A stretch of DNA of 64,000 nucleotides from Teratosphaeria epicoccoides (lineage: Eukaryota > Ascomycota > Dothideomycetes > Mycosphaerellales > Teratosphaeriaceae). The position numbers and the translations under genes are program-made. Location of the stretch: the NCBI GenBank assembly GCA_021401465.1, contig JADDMT010000022.1, forward strand, positions 1 through 64,000, written 5' to 3'. Positions 9,537 to 19,570 of this stretch are shown in pieces. Below the pieces are notes generated by a model, which made no database searches, was not told where the DNA came from, and saw only the letters and a list, made by a program, of their open reading frames with translations. Numbering within the stretch: the stretch's first letter is position 1; each line of letters opens with the position of its first letter.

Positions 9537-12500
9537 CTACAAGTAGTACAAACTCCCCTCCAGCTCCTCCCTCACCTCCCGCAACGCCAAAGGCGCAGGC
9601 CCACCCTCATCCTGATCATCCCACTTATCCTTCCTCAGATGCATCCACGCCCGCTTCGCCGCCAGCAACGCCATATGCGTCGGCACCGGCCACTTCTGAC
9701 TATACATCTCCATCCTGTCGTCCTTCCACAACTGCGCGAGGCGCCTGAGCTCAGCATTCGTGACTGCCGTTCTCCTCTCCACGGTCCGAGCGTCGGACGT
9801 TGGCGAACGCTCAGGCTGCTCGCTGGTCTCCGCCGCGAGCGGGAGCCTCGATGACTTTGATTTGAGCGACTTTGTCGGCGAGCTGCCGTAAGCAGAGTCG
9901 CTACGTGGCTCGCAGACCGCTGCGCCGAGAGACTGCAGCGATGCCGTTGATCCTTGGTACATTCTTGTCGGGTCTTGACCGAGCTTTGGTGGTAGGTGCC
10001 CTTCCAGACAATGCTGCTTATTGTGCTCCTCGAGCGCTTTCCTCTTGACCGGTGTGCCGGGCGTATCCCGATGATGCTTGTCGAGCATCTTCCGCCAATG
10101 CTTGTCATCAGCGTCCTCCTTCTCTTGCTCTGACGTGTACCTGTACTTCCACCTGCCCGCCTCATCCCGGTCGGGCCTCTTTGGTCCATCTTTTTCGTCA
10201 GACAACTTCTCACCAAGCAATTCCGCCTTCACCAGCGTCGCATTGCCCGACGCCTGGTTGCGATGAACACCAACAGCATAGTCATGGTCCATGACCCTGG
10301 TGTCAGCAATGAAGAAGACAGCCTTCGCTTTGCTCCTACCCTTACTATCATCCTGCTCCGGGACACTGTCATGGCACCTCGTCGCGATCTTCTCCTTCGC
10401 TTCTTGAGTGAGCCTGAAATCGGTGTCCTCGCTCAAGAGAATGTAGGAGAACTTGACTTTCTTGGTGCAATTGTCACCGATGAGCTTGGTGTAGATGTGA
10501 CCCATCTCGTTGTTCGCCACATTAGCGCGAGAGCCATAGATAGAGTCGCTTGAAGCTTGGTCCACAACAACATCGGTGCTGTCGTGGTCGAAGTAGCTAA
10601 ACGGACCCTGATGCTTGGGCTTGTGGTCTTGTTCAAACTGCTTGGCAGCATCTTTCTGCTCGCCCTGCAGCTTGGGAGCAGGGTCCTCTTTGCCATCTTC
10701 GAAGCGTACCCGAGAGCTCTCGACATCAACGTGCTTATGGCCCTCGGCCTTCCGACCAGCCGGCATTCCAGCAGTAGACTCCTTGATGGCTGGCATGTAG
10801 CCGGTGCGTAGAACTGTGACGCGGTGCTCATAGTCACCAGGGTTGCTAGGCAACATCTGCTTCACAAAGTCCAGCACATGGTCCGCCGGATTGTAGTTTG
10901 CCATTTGCGACTCGCTCATCAGCTTGTGTACCTTGGTGCGGTAATCTGAACTGCTCTCAAAGTCGCGCGAAAAAAGAGCGACCAGATAGACCCAACGTGG
11001 CTGGGTGTACGAACCTTGAACGCCCATCGCCGGTGCATCAACAAGCTTGCGCTCGATGTGCAGAGCGACTGCAACGTCCTTTTTGCCTCCAATTGCAGGA
11101 GACGGGCGTGGGTTGCGGATGCACATCCTGTTGACCACCTCGTTGGCCACCTTCCGGCCGCCGTCATGGCGGGATTCCTTCGCCAAGCGATTGACATTCG
11201 CAACATTGATGCTGTATGACTGCACACCAACTTCGCACTCTGTGATGTACTTCAGCATGTGATAGATATCACGGTTGTGCTGATCGTCCTGAATTAACGC
11301 GACAACGATCGAGGATGGCTTCTTGTCATTGTCCTGCTCGCCGTCACTCTGGTTGTCGACCGGACGCTGTAATCGAGCTTTCCAGGCTGCCTTCATAGCA
11401 TGCAGGTCATCCGCGCTCGCACCTGGCTGATATTGTAAGAAGATGTGTTCCACAGCTGCGACACTAATACCGCGCCGCTTGAGAATGCCATTCTCTTTTA
11501 GAGCCCTGCCGAGTGCGGCGCACGTGTCATCTGACAGCTTGCCGACTCCTGCCTCGACAAGCAAAAATTTGACGCCATAAGGAAAAGCCTGGAAGAGGTC
11601 ATCGTCGAGCGCTTTGAAGTCGCGCTGGACCAGCGAAGATGGCCCGATGTAAGCATCCTCGTACACTTCTTCGCTTGGCAGATCGAGATCTTCATGCAGC
11701 CTCACTATCTCCTGCCGCAAGCTCCATGTCTCCTTGCCTGTGAAACTCTGGTGAGGCTCAATGACACAAAGCTCTGGAGGGATAAGAGCTGGTTGACCTT
11801 TCGAGCCAAGATCAAGACACAGAAGCTTGGGATGCTTGAGCTCTTGGTCACGCCAACCCCTGTGCTTGTTGGCACGCACCCTGCTTGCATCAGCTTCGGA
11901 GATGGCGAAAATCGGGCGCCTCTCGTCACTTCCAATGACCTCGACGAAACGACCCCTGAGAGCTTTGGTGATCCCCTCGAGGTAGCGATAGTCGTACACC
12001 CGAGGCGGCTTGCCAAAATAGCTGAAGACAAGATCACTTGCGAGCCCATTGTACATGAACAGCTTGTAGCAATTAGCTTCCCAGAGTTTGACTTGCTGGT
12101 TAGCATTCATTGTCAGCCGACGCTCCGTGCCACGGACAAGCTGCACATCCTTCACATTCCAAGACTTGTCTCTCATGTCGTAAAACTTCTTGGTGTGCAG
12201 CACGACGTCCTTGCGCTCGTACTCCTTGCCGAGTAGAGTCCTGACCATGTGCTGGGTGAAGTCCTTTTGGCTCATGTGGGTGTTGTCCTCCACTTGCAAG
12301 ATCAACTGGGGCAATGTAGCCTTGTTCTTCTCTTCCACGCTTACCTTGACGTGATACAGCTGGACCTTGGTGACATCGTCACGCTTGACCTCGTCGATCA
12401 GGCGTTGCATGTGGTCGTGGGTGTCGAAGGCTTTAGTGTAAGGATAGAGCTCCACCTTTGTCCAGCGAAAGCGCAGGCCAGAAGAGTGAGGCTTGACGGT

Positions 12501-12998
12501 ATCATGACCGAAGCGCTCCCACTTGATAATGGGATTCTTGCGATGGGCCAAAATATCGTCCAAGTCCTCGCCGTCCACGTCCTTGGTCGCCTTCAACTCG
12601 ACGTCCTCAAGATGGCTATCGAGCTCTTCAGGAGGATGACTGCGACCCTCCCAAACAAACACCAGAGCGCTGTAGCTCGTGCTCATGAGCTTCTCCATGG
12701 CTGCTTGAGTCTTCTCATTGGACTGCACCAAGCATTGTTTCTTTCCAACCTTACAGATGAATGGCAACCAAGACGAACCACTCTCAGCAATAGCAGTGTC
12801 ACAAGCGACCTGCTGAACGTGAATCAGCTCCTTGTTGTAGAGCGTGCCTGCCTCGCCGTACGAACCCTGCTTGGCATTTCCCTTGCATTGTGTCTCAATC
12901 AGGTGAAACTCCCTTCTAAGGTCGAACTGCTTAGGCTTAAAATCGCCGGTTGGCACCGGAACATTGACCACTGAGATGTTAATCTCGTCGGATTGCAT
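9537..12998 (-). CDS. Divergent Argonaute-like (PAZ-MID-PIWI) protein, catalytic residues apparently lost
   Basis: A single 3.5-kb exon encodes 1153 residues. The order of blocks follows eukaryotic Argonautes. A linker region at about 265-320 precedes a PAZ-like segment (about 320-425) ending in ALIPPELCVIEPHQSF, the counterpart of the conserved 'PxELCxIxPGQ' motif. A MID-like segment (about 560-640) contains IYHMLKYITECEVGV, where Y579 and K583 keep the Y-x3-K spacing of the 5'-phosphate pocket. PIWI-like blocks lie at about 640-740, 845-925 and 1080-1125. The last resembles the region before the Argonaute C-terminus (VPTHMALLAAKRAWMHLR), and the protein ends in a hydrophobic LYYL. Charged insertions fill about 745-845 and 925-1080. 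By my alignment the slicer acidic residues and His are replaced (H647, T732, T900). Guide-binding without cleavage is inference. No close family name is known to me. Confidence 0.75.
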   Translation of the reverse strand: MQSDEINISVVNVPVPTGDFKPKQFDLRREFHLIETQCKGNAKQGSYGEAGTLYNKELIHVQQVACDTAIAESGSSWLPFICKVGKKQCLVQSNEKTQAAMEKLMSTSYSALVFVWEGRSHPPEELDSHLEDVELKATKDVDGEDLDDILAHRKNPIIKWERFGHDTVKPHSSGLRFRWTKVELYPYTKAFDTHDHMQRLIDEVKRDDVTKVQLYHVKVSVEEKNKATLPQLILQVEDNTHMSQKDFTQHMVRTLLGKEYERKDVVLHTKKFYDMRDKSWNVKDVQLVRGTERRLTMNANQQVKLWEANCYKLFMYNGLASDLVFSYFGKPPRVYDYRYLEGITKALRGRFVEVIGSDERRPIFAISEADASRVRANKHRGWRDQELKHPKLLCLDLGSKGQPALIPPELCVIEPHQSFTGKETWSLRQEIVRLHEDLDLPSEEVYEDAYIGPSSLVQRDFKALDDDLFQAFPYGVKFLLVEAGVGKLSDDTCAALGRALKENGILKRRGISVAAVEHIFLQYQPGASADDLHAMKAAWKARLQRPVDNQSDGEQDNDKKPSSIVVALIQDDQHNRDIYHMLKYITECEVGVQSYSINVANVNRLAKESRHDGGRKVANEVVNRMCIRNPRPSPAIGGKKDVAVALHIERKLVDAPAMGVQGSYTQPRWVYLVALFSRDFESSSDYRTKVHKLMSESQMANYNPADHVLDFVKQMLPSNPGDYEHRVTVLRTGYMPAIKESTAGMPAGRKAEGHKHVDVESSRVRFEDGKEDPAPKLQGEQKDAAKQFEQDHKPKHQGPFSYFDHDSTDVVVDQASSDSIYGSRANVANNEMGHIYTKLIGDNCTKKVKFSYILLSEDTDFRLTQEAKEKIATRCHDSVPEQDDSKGRSKAKAVFFIADTRVMDHDYAVGVHRNQASGNATLVKAELLGEKLSDEKDGPKRPDRDEAGRWKYRYTSEQEKEDADDKHWRKMLDKHHRDTPGTPVKRKALEEHNKQHCLEGHLPPKLGQDPTRMYQGSTASLQSLGAAVCEPRSDSAYGSSPTKSLKSKSSRLPLAAETSEQPERSPTSDARTVERRTAVTNAELRRLAQLWKDDRMEMYSQKWPVPTHMALLAAKRAWMHLRKDKWDDQDEGGPAPLALREVREELEGSLYYL

Positions 12999-13652
12999 GT
13001 TTGTTGTTTGTAAATGTAGGGCTAATGAACTTGTCTCTCAGCCAACTATGTTCGGAATGTTCTGAAGTGATGGTTTCCAGAAGATCCCAAGCCGGATGCG
13101 ATGAGGAGAAGAATTTGATCACTGGTGCTGGAGCAGCTGATACTTATAAAGCAAGATTCTTCCAAGGGAATGGTGATGAAAGGGAAAGGCTCCGCTTGCT
13201 GCACTTCATGGTGGACGTCTCGAAAGAAGGCTGGAAGTTCCCAGAAAAAAGCTGTCATTGTTGCAGTCAGAGACACTTTGTGAAGGGCCAATGCCAAAGA
13301 ACATACTGGCACACTGAGCGAAGGTACTGAAAAGCCGCATATCACGCAGAAGATTGCTGAACGACCGATCTATCCTTCATGGCTGTTTAGCTCAAGGGGC
13401 GTACAGTCGGCAATCGTTTGCGCGACCATTGGAAACCACCACGGTTGATTGAAGCGCAAAGCCATATGTGGTGATCAGCGCGGTCTTGAAGCCACACCGT
13501 TCCAGCATGTCCAGACGGAAAGAGGCAGATCGTCGCATCGAAGAGTGATCATGCATGAACACAGTCTCCAGTATCAACGGGAGCCTCTCGAGCATCTCTA
13601 AATCCGAACAGCCGCTGGAGAGCCAAGCAGCTCACTCGCGACCATCCAGACA
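12999..13652. other. Intergenic, no gene seen
   Basis: This is the promoter of the Argonaute-like gene and the 3' flank of DBP9. I found no open frame with coding character. Confidence 0.6.
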
Positions 13653-15533
13653 CTACTTCTTTCCCCTCCCGTTCGCATTCAACGATTTCAACGGGTCCAA
13701 GCCCTTTCCCTTCCTAATTGCACCCTTTCCCTTCCTCCTATTGATCTCGCGTCTCCTCCTCAGCGCATTCACATTCCCCGGATCCTTCCTCATCCCCACA
13801 TACCCCACATCCCTCTTCACCGCCGCCTTGCCCCCGGCCGGCAACAAATAATCCGGGATATGCTTCAAATGCGGCTGCGACCTCACAGCATGCGTCTCCG
13901 TATCGTGCCTCAAATGCCTCAAATCATCCGGGTTCTCCTCGAAATGACGCTTCAGCTTCTCAGAGTTAATGAGTGCTTGGCGGAGTTCTTTGGTGCGAGC
14001 TTCGCGGACGGCGATTCTGGTGACACTTCGCAGCGCGTCGGTGAAGCGGTACCGCAGGCCTTCAAGCTTGGACATGTCGAACTGCCACTCTTCGGTGCTT
14101 TCGTGCTTTTTCCTGATCTTCGCAAGTACCTTCTCGTCGTTCTCGCATTGAGGGATGCTGGTAGGCTTGTGTTTCCTGTACAGCTCTCTGGGCACGCAGA
14201 AAGATAAAGCTATGCCAGTCTGACCTGCACGAGCTGTGCGGCCAATGCGATGAGTATATGACTTGCTGGAGGTTGGGAGGTCGAAATTGAGCACACAAGC
14301 AACATTGCGAAAGTCTATGCCACGTGAGATACCATACTCGCGATCAGCGCGGACGCGCTTGCGATCTTTTCTCGATTTTGCTGCTGGCTTCTTGGTCGTG
14401 TCGGCGTCGTTTTCGTCTTGAATCGCAGTCTCAGCGCCCCCCTCTATTTCGCCATGTTCACCCTCCTGCGCCTCCTCGACGTCCTTGCGCTTTCCTTTAC
14501 TGCTCTCATCACCCACGATTTCGTTCTCGTCGCTGGCAATAATGATATCGTAGACCCCTTTATTGAACTCCTCCACGGCGTGCAGCCTACTATTGACTGG
14601 CAGTTCCGAATTCAAGACACAACTTCTGATGCCAAATTGCTCCAGGAATAGCTTGACCCTGTAGCAGCGATCGACATCTGCCACGAAAACGATGACCTTG
14701 CCTTTTATGAGCTGCAATTTGAAGATGGCATAGATCAACAAGAATTTGTCCTCCTCAGCTGAGCGCATGATGTACTGCTTCAGAGTGCTCTTCTCGTCCT
14801 TCTCTTCTGAGCTCAGATCCAGAATCTCCGGCTTGGCCGTGTCTTCCGAAAAGAAGATACCAGTCAAGGTGTCGATCTCCGTACGTAGCGTGGCGCTCAT
14901 GAAGACTTTCTGCACACCGCTCGGAAGGCTTTTTGCCAAAATGACCAAGTCCTCCTCGCCTTCGTAGTTCAAGACCAGGTCAGCCTCATCAATGACCAGA
15001 TGCCGCAACTTCTCCAGCCTCAGCGCAGATTCATTGGCCCATTGTGTTGCACGACCAGGCGTTGCAATCACAATATCAGGGCTTTCTGCGAGTCGCGCGC
15101 GTGTGACGGCTGCATCCTCTTTCCTGCTAATATTCTCATACGTGATCTCCTTGCCGCAAAAGGCGGAGAACGTCTTCAACGTGCTCGCAACCTGTGCCGC
15201 CAACTCCTTTGTCGGGACCAGCATCACCGCGCTGGTCTCCTTGGTCCTCTTCCCAGACTTGCGCTTCAACACGTGATGCAGGACCGGCAGAATGTATGCC
15301 AGCGTCTTGCCCGATCCAGTCTTTGCGCGGGCGAGGACATCTTTGCCGGCGAGCGCGAGTGGGATGCCTCTGGCTTGGACGGGCGTGGGTGCGGAGAACT
15401 TTTCTTTGGTGATGGCAGAGAGCAAACGGGCATCGAGGTTGAGGCTGGCAAATGTCGGAGTTGTGACGGAAGTCGTCTTGGAGGCCTTGGAAACGGGCTC
15501 CGGAGCATCGTCCGCGTTCAATTTGCGCTTCAT
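13653..15533 (-). CDS. DBP9: ATP-dependent RNA helicase Dbp9 (DDX56-type)
   Basis: A single exon encodes 626 residues. This nucleolar DEAD-box helicase acts in 60S ribosomal subunit assembly. Visible motifs in order are: FSAPTPVQARGIPLAL (Q motif), AKTGSGKT (Walker A), PTKELAAQV, ATPGR, VIDEADLVL, SATLRTEIDTL, and HRIGRTARAGQTG (motif VI). The second RecA-like lobe carries the acidic insertion with EEAQEGEHGE characteristic of fungal Dbp9, followed by REYGISRGIDFRNVACVLNFD. I chose the ATG giving MKRKLNAD because it has A at -3 and fits the family N-terminus. An in-frame ATG eight codons upstream (15557) is in a poorer context. The C-terminus is basic (GKGLDPLKSLNANGRGKK). Confidence 0.95.
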   Translation of the reverse strand: MKRKLNADDAPEPVSKASKTTSVTTPTFASLNLDARLLSAITKEKFSAPTPVQARGIPLALAGKDVLARAKTGSGKTLAYILPVLHHVLKRKSGKRTKETSAVMLVPTKELAAQVASTLKTFSAFCGKEITYENISRKEDAAVTRARLAESPDIVIATPGRATQWANESALRLEKLRHLVIDEADLVLNYEGEEDLVILAKSLPSGVQKVFMSATLRTEIDTLTGIFFSEDTAKPEILDLSSEEKDEKSTLKQYIMRSAEEDKFLLIYAIFKLQLIKGKVIVFVADVDRCYRVKLFLEQFGIRSCVLNSELPVNSRLHAVEEFNKGVYDIIIASDENEIVGDESSKGKRKDVEEAQEGEHGEIEGGAETAIQDENDADTTKKPAAKSRKDRKRVRADREYGISRGIDFRNVACVLNFDLPTSSKSYTHRIGRTARAGQTGIALSFCVPRELYRKHKPTSIPQCENDEKVLAKIRKKHESTEEWQFDMSKLEGLRYRFTDALRSVTRIAVREARTKELRQALINSEKLKRHFEENPDDLRHLRHDTETHAVRSQPHLKHIPDYLLPAGGKAAVKRDVGYVGMRKDPGNVNALRRRREINRRKGKGAIRKGKGLDPLKSLNANGRGKK

Positions 15534-16143
15534 TGTGTCGATATCACCATAATACACGACGTGGTAAGGTACCTTGCCAGAAGTTTTTTTGAGCAGTGAA
15601 CAACGCCGGGGCTCTCAAGTGCGGAATAATTTCCGCACATTGATTCGCAACTTGAATCATGAACATGGCGAGCGCTTTCAACATCCTGCTACACCATTCG
15701 ACGACTCATTCAAGCGAGCCCAAATAGACCCGGACGTGTGCGGTGCTTCATGTAGCCTGGAATGAGAAGAGGGAGGGGCGCTCAATGGCGATGGCTGCAT
15801 GGGAGGAGATCGAGGAGCCTTTCAACCGCGATCAAAGAATAAACAGGTTAATGGACGTAGCTTGGTCCTGGAAACACTACGAATCTGGAAATGTCAGCCT
15901 CTCGATGCAGCTTGTCCCACCAAGCCTAAGCTATATACGTCGAAACGTCCATTAGGACTGCTTTGAAAAGACGTTTCCCAACCAGGCTTCGCGCTACTTT
16001 CGAAGCAGAAGCGGCCAGCTGACAGAATGCAGTTAGACCTGCAAAACATACAGTCGCTCTCACGCACCCTCTCCCTCGCTCAAACGCTTCGACACAGCGG
16101 ACTACACTGTCTTGGTCAATATCATACACAATCATTAGCAACC
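15534..16143. other. Intergenic, no gene seen
   Basis: This is the 5' flank of DBP9 and the 3' flank of a hypothetical gene on the same strand. I see no feature I can support. Confidence 0.55.
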
Positions 16144-16749
16144 CTAAGCAGGCCCATCAAACATTCGCCTAGACAGATCAATACTCCTGTCGCCCCTGCC
16201 GCTCTGGCCTGATTCATTCCCAAATCGAGACCCAGCCGCATACGCATTTTTCCTGCTCAGGCTCGCAAACCCAGCCGTCATGGGAGAATATGCTCTTGGC
16301 ATCAGCTTGGTCGGGTCCATACCGCCTGCTGCCGGCGCAGAGGGCCGACACGGGCTTAGACTGACTGTTGGAGCGGAGAAATCTAGGATGGGACTCCTGA
16401 TCGCGTCTCGCTCCTCCGGACTCGACGCAGACGACATGGACCCTGCCGGACTTGCTCTCCGGGTTTGGCGGGAAGAATGATAGATCGCAGAGGGAAAGAG
16501 CTCTTGCTCGGACGACTCCTCGGAGGCAAAAGCGTTGTTCAGGGCAACCGCAGCAGGTGAGAGCGCTGTTCTTGATCTGGCTGCCGGGCTTGTCGGACGG
16601 CATGCAAAGCTTGGCGGTTGAGGCGATGCAGGCTGTGAAGGTGGTGGAGTCGGCAGGAGCGATTGTGGGTTGGTGTGTTTGCAGCAGCATAACAAATATC
16701 CCCGACCGTCTCGGAGCATGGAGCTGCAAGGGCAGGTCGGAGAGGCCAT
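16144..16749 (-). CDS. Hypothetical Ser/Pro-rich protein
   Basis: An uninterrupted frame of 201 residues begins at an ATG in the context AATATGGCC. The N-terminus has a cysteine cluster (LLCCCKH) that could be lipid-modified or bind metal. The rest is Ser/Pro/Ala-rich with several SP and SPxxD-like segments, for example RSPILDFSAPTVSLSP, and ends in RRMFDGPA. No domain is recognised. Composition and length favour a real disordered protein, but no splice site or homologue supports it here. Confidence 0.45.
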   Translation of the reverse strand: MASPTCPCSSMLRDGRGYLLCCCKHTNPQSLLPTPPPSQPASPQPPSFACRPTSPAARSRTALSPAAVALNNAFASEESSEQELFPSAIYHSSRQTRRASPAGSMSSASSPEERDAIRSPILDFSAPTVSLSPCRPSAPAAGGMDPTKLMPRAYSPMTAGFASLSRKNAYAAGSRFGNESGQSGRGDRSIDLSRRMFDGPA

Positions 16750-18242
16750 ATTGCTTTCAGCAGGGTAGACTCGCGCGCCCAATCGCAAAGCTATAGTAAA
16801 GATTGTGGGAACGTTTTAGGTGTGATGTGGTGGAGATGTCGCCAATATGTCGTGTGAGGTTTTGATTTTTGTCTGGGTCAACCCTGAGGTGGCAGAGGCA
16901 CGTTAAGGCTTGGACCATTGGCAGAGGAGTCTTTGGAGTGCTCTTGGTTGGAAGCAGGGTCGACGAGAAGAGTGCAGGATGGGCCTTACATATGGATGTT
17001 GCGCAGAAGACGTCTGCCTCAGTGCGACTAAGTTTCCGAATCTGTCCCCCAAGTATGAGGTGTAGGCATTACAAAGGTACTTTCATCTCATGGGCGACCC
17101 GGGCCTGCAGGCACCCTCTCGAAGGTTGAGGTATTATTATCGTGGCACGTAAAAGCTACTTACCCTTTCTGGTGCGTATTTGAGTCAAGACAGGGGTAGA
17201 CCAGGTGCCGAGTGCGCGGCACATAAGGGACAAATGCGCGGCGCAGCCTGCGCTGCACCACACGGCGTCCGAGTGCAGTGGATTGATGGCGGATTGCTTC
17301 GGATAGCAGAATTCTGACAGCAACGTGATGTGGCCGTCACGGAGCTAGGCGGGGATGAAGAGTGATGGCGGTAGCGCAAACCTTATCAAATAAGCTCGTC
17401 CGCAGGGCTATGTGAACGTCGGTAAGTACACGGCGCAAAAACAGAGCCCGATAGGCGTGGTAGAGGCAGAAGGGGATGTGGATCGAGTCCGCTCAGAAGG
17501 GGTTATGGCTGCGATCCGGCTTCGGATAATTCCATGCCAATCAGCACCCCGAATCATAATGTGGTCGCGCGAGAATGTGGCCTGTCGAAGTCGCAATGGG
17601 AAGCTTGCTTGAGCGCGTTTGTCGACTTCTCCTACATGGAACCGTCAGGCGGCGACGACTATGGAGATCGGAGGATGCGAATTTTCGACGTGAGGTCCCG
17701 AAAGTTGTTGAGTCCATCATGGCTGATCCTGCCTTTGACCAGTGTCTGTCCTACGATCAGCAGCTCCGATCCTGCATGGATCAGACCTTTCCAAGGGGAG
17801 CCGTCTCAATGGAAAGCACCAGGCGATACGTCAGCCCGGAGTAGACGCGGAGCGCAGCCTGCAGGAGGTTTCACTGCGATCGATCCGTGCAGGAGCAATT
17901 GTCCCGGTGATCGCAGCCATTTTCGCCATCTTGCTGGTCCCGGGCAGCACCGCCCTCGCGATCCATGTTGTACCACCCCGTTCCTGACACTAGTCCAGGT
18001 GCTTGCTCCGATAAGCGTATTGACCGACTACTGCTATCGTGGGTGACTGAAAGAGCGATGGAATGAGATGGGCTACGACAGGCGCTAGCTTGTCCGCGGC
18101 ACAACAACATACGATACCATTCGTCTTAGAGCTCTGCACGCTTTACTTCTGCCTTTCTTCACATCTTCCTCTTGCTCCATACAGCTCCTCTCTGCATCGA
18201 TAGTCAGCGACTGATCCGGTGATCCAAGTACTCGTCGACTGC
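16750..18242. other. Gene-poor stretch with one weak CX9C candidate
   Basis: About 1.5 kb has no convincing gene. Around 17534-17844 on the plus strand two open frames each carry a C-x9-C spacing (CGLSKSQWEAC and CLSYDQQLRSC). A possible 92-base intron, 17621-17712, would join them into a small twin-CX9C protein, but its donor (GTCGAC) is poor. It is left unannotated as a gene and listed as a finding. Confidence 0.4.
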
Positions 18243-18464
18243 TCACGTTCTCGCACTTTTTCCGTCCATCTTTTTACCCTCCAGTCTCTCCAAAGAGTCC
18301 TCGATCAAGCCAATGTGCCCTCTCAAGGTACCCTCGATCTCATCTGCGCGTGCTTCGCTTTCCTCTAGATTGCGGTCCAGTAGCGTCTGAATGTAGTATG
18401 TGGAGCCGCCGATCGCGAGAAGGGTTGGCAGGTTGCCGGTCAGAATGCGTGCTATTAGAGACAT
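18243..18464 (-). CDS. Small protein with one membrane segment and a coiled coil
   Basis: The frame encodes 73 residues from an ATG in the context AAGGATGTC. Residues 1-22 (MSLIARILTGNLPTLLAIGG) form a hydrophobic, weakly basic N-terminus that could be a membrane anchor or mitochondrial signal anchor. Residues 25-65 are a regular charged helix with leucine spacing suited to a coiled coil, ending in a basic tail. It resembles small organelle-membrane proteins in layout only; I do not recognise the family. It could also be an exon of a longer gene. Confidence 0.45.
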   Translation of the reverse strand: MSLIARILTGNLPTLLAIGGSTYYIQTLLDRNLEESEARADEIEGTLRGHIGLIEDSLERLEGKKMDGKSART

Positions 18465-19017
18465 CCTTGCTGTGCGAGACTGTATATCGGCTTGTCGAGA
18501 AATGGTAGCCAACGAGGTTTGGTGTTTGATGGTCTACCCATGTGCAAAGTCAACTTTACCTAATCCTGATGCCGATGACGGAATGCTTGTGGACCCTTCT
18601 TCGCAATGGCAGTCCCGGACAATGCCATATGTACTTCCTCCCCTATGTCCTGATCATGCCAGCACTCTCTCATCTTTCCACGAGAACATAACTCCATGCG
18701 AAGATTGCAGATTGCCATGCCCGCCCGGACCAATCGAATATGTTTCGTTACTTTGCGTCTTCCGTGGGAACGCTGATGCTACGATAAAGTAGCTTCTGGG
18801 TATCACATGAAAGCATCCTCCAATCCCATTGCCCGATCGCGACGCACCAGGCGATCTTCTTGCGATCTCAATCCATCCTTGTCATTGGACTTCTCCACAC
18901 AATGCCCACCACCTGCTCCCTCACCGTCTTCACCCCAGCAACGTCCCCCGTCTGCCCAGAACTCCTCCACCGCCCGCATGGACATCCCTTCACCCTGCAT
19001 GCGTCAAACGCCGGCTC
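18465..19017. other. Intergenic, no gene seen
   Basis: The space lies between the small coiled-coil ORF and the MARVEL gene. I see nothing that I can support. Confidence 0.5.
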
Positions 19018-19570
19018 CTAAACCTTTGCCCGTCCGGTGTGCAAGGTCCTCCCATGCTTTCTTTCGCGGAAGAAGATGGACGTTGAGTAGCACGCGGTCA
19101 CGAGCCACAGCACCATATTGACCAGGTCGATCCACACCGCGTGCTTCATGCGAATTTGTCCGTGCTGCTCCGGCGTTGGGTGCGCGTGGATATAGATGTT
19201 GCCGAAGACACCGAAGAGGGCGGTCCAGAGGATACTGCGACGACGATGTTAGTACTGCACTGACCGAGGCATAAAGCAGAGGCGCGTGGACTCACAACAA
19301 CACCCAATCCCACCCGAACGCGCAATAGCTCTTTATGAAAGGCAGCGCATACACGAGCACTGTCACGGAGGCGAGGCCGGCGCAGACCTCGGCGTATACC
19401 CACTTGCCATCGGTGTACGCGTGCTGTTGGGTCGCGTGGTGCAGGTCGACGCCGTAGAGGCCGGCGACGGTGAGGGCGAAGACGAATTGTAAGAAGCGGA
19501 GGGTGATGCGGATGAGGGCGCCGACGAAGCCGCCGGAGTGGGAGTGGTCCGTCAAGAAGTCGAGAGCCAT
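19018..19570 (-). CDS. MARVEL-type four-helix membrane protein
   Basis: Exons 19570-19296 and 19234-19018 with a 61-base intron (GTGAGT...TCGCAG) encode 163 residues. Four hydrophobic segments are visible: about 18-40, 62-82, 88-106 (WDWVLF, then ILWTALFGVFGNIYI) and 125-145 (AVWIDLVNMVLWLVTAC). This layout, the conserved Asp of the last helix and the short basic tail fit fungal membrane-associating MARVEL-domain proteins, which sit in the plasma membrane or endomembranes. The splice donor falls inside a Leu/Phe codon and the join restores the continuous third helix, which is good evidence for the model. Its precise role is unknown. Confidence 0.82.

Noticed and set aside
9537..12998. Argonaute-like gene as a prokaryotic Argonaute acquired by transfer
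   Set aside because: The linker, PAZ end motif and C-terminus follow the eukaryotic layout, and the codon usage looks like that of neighbouring genes.
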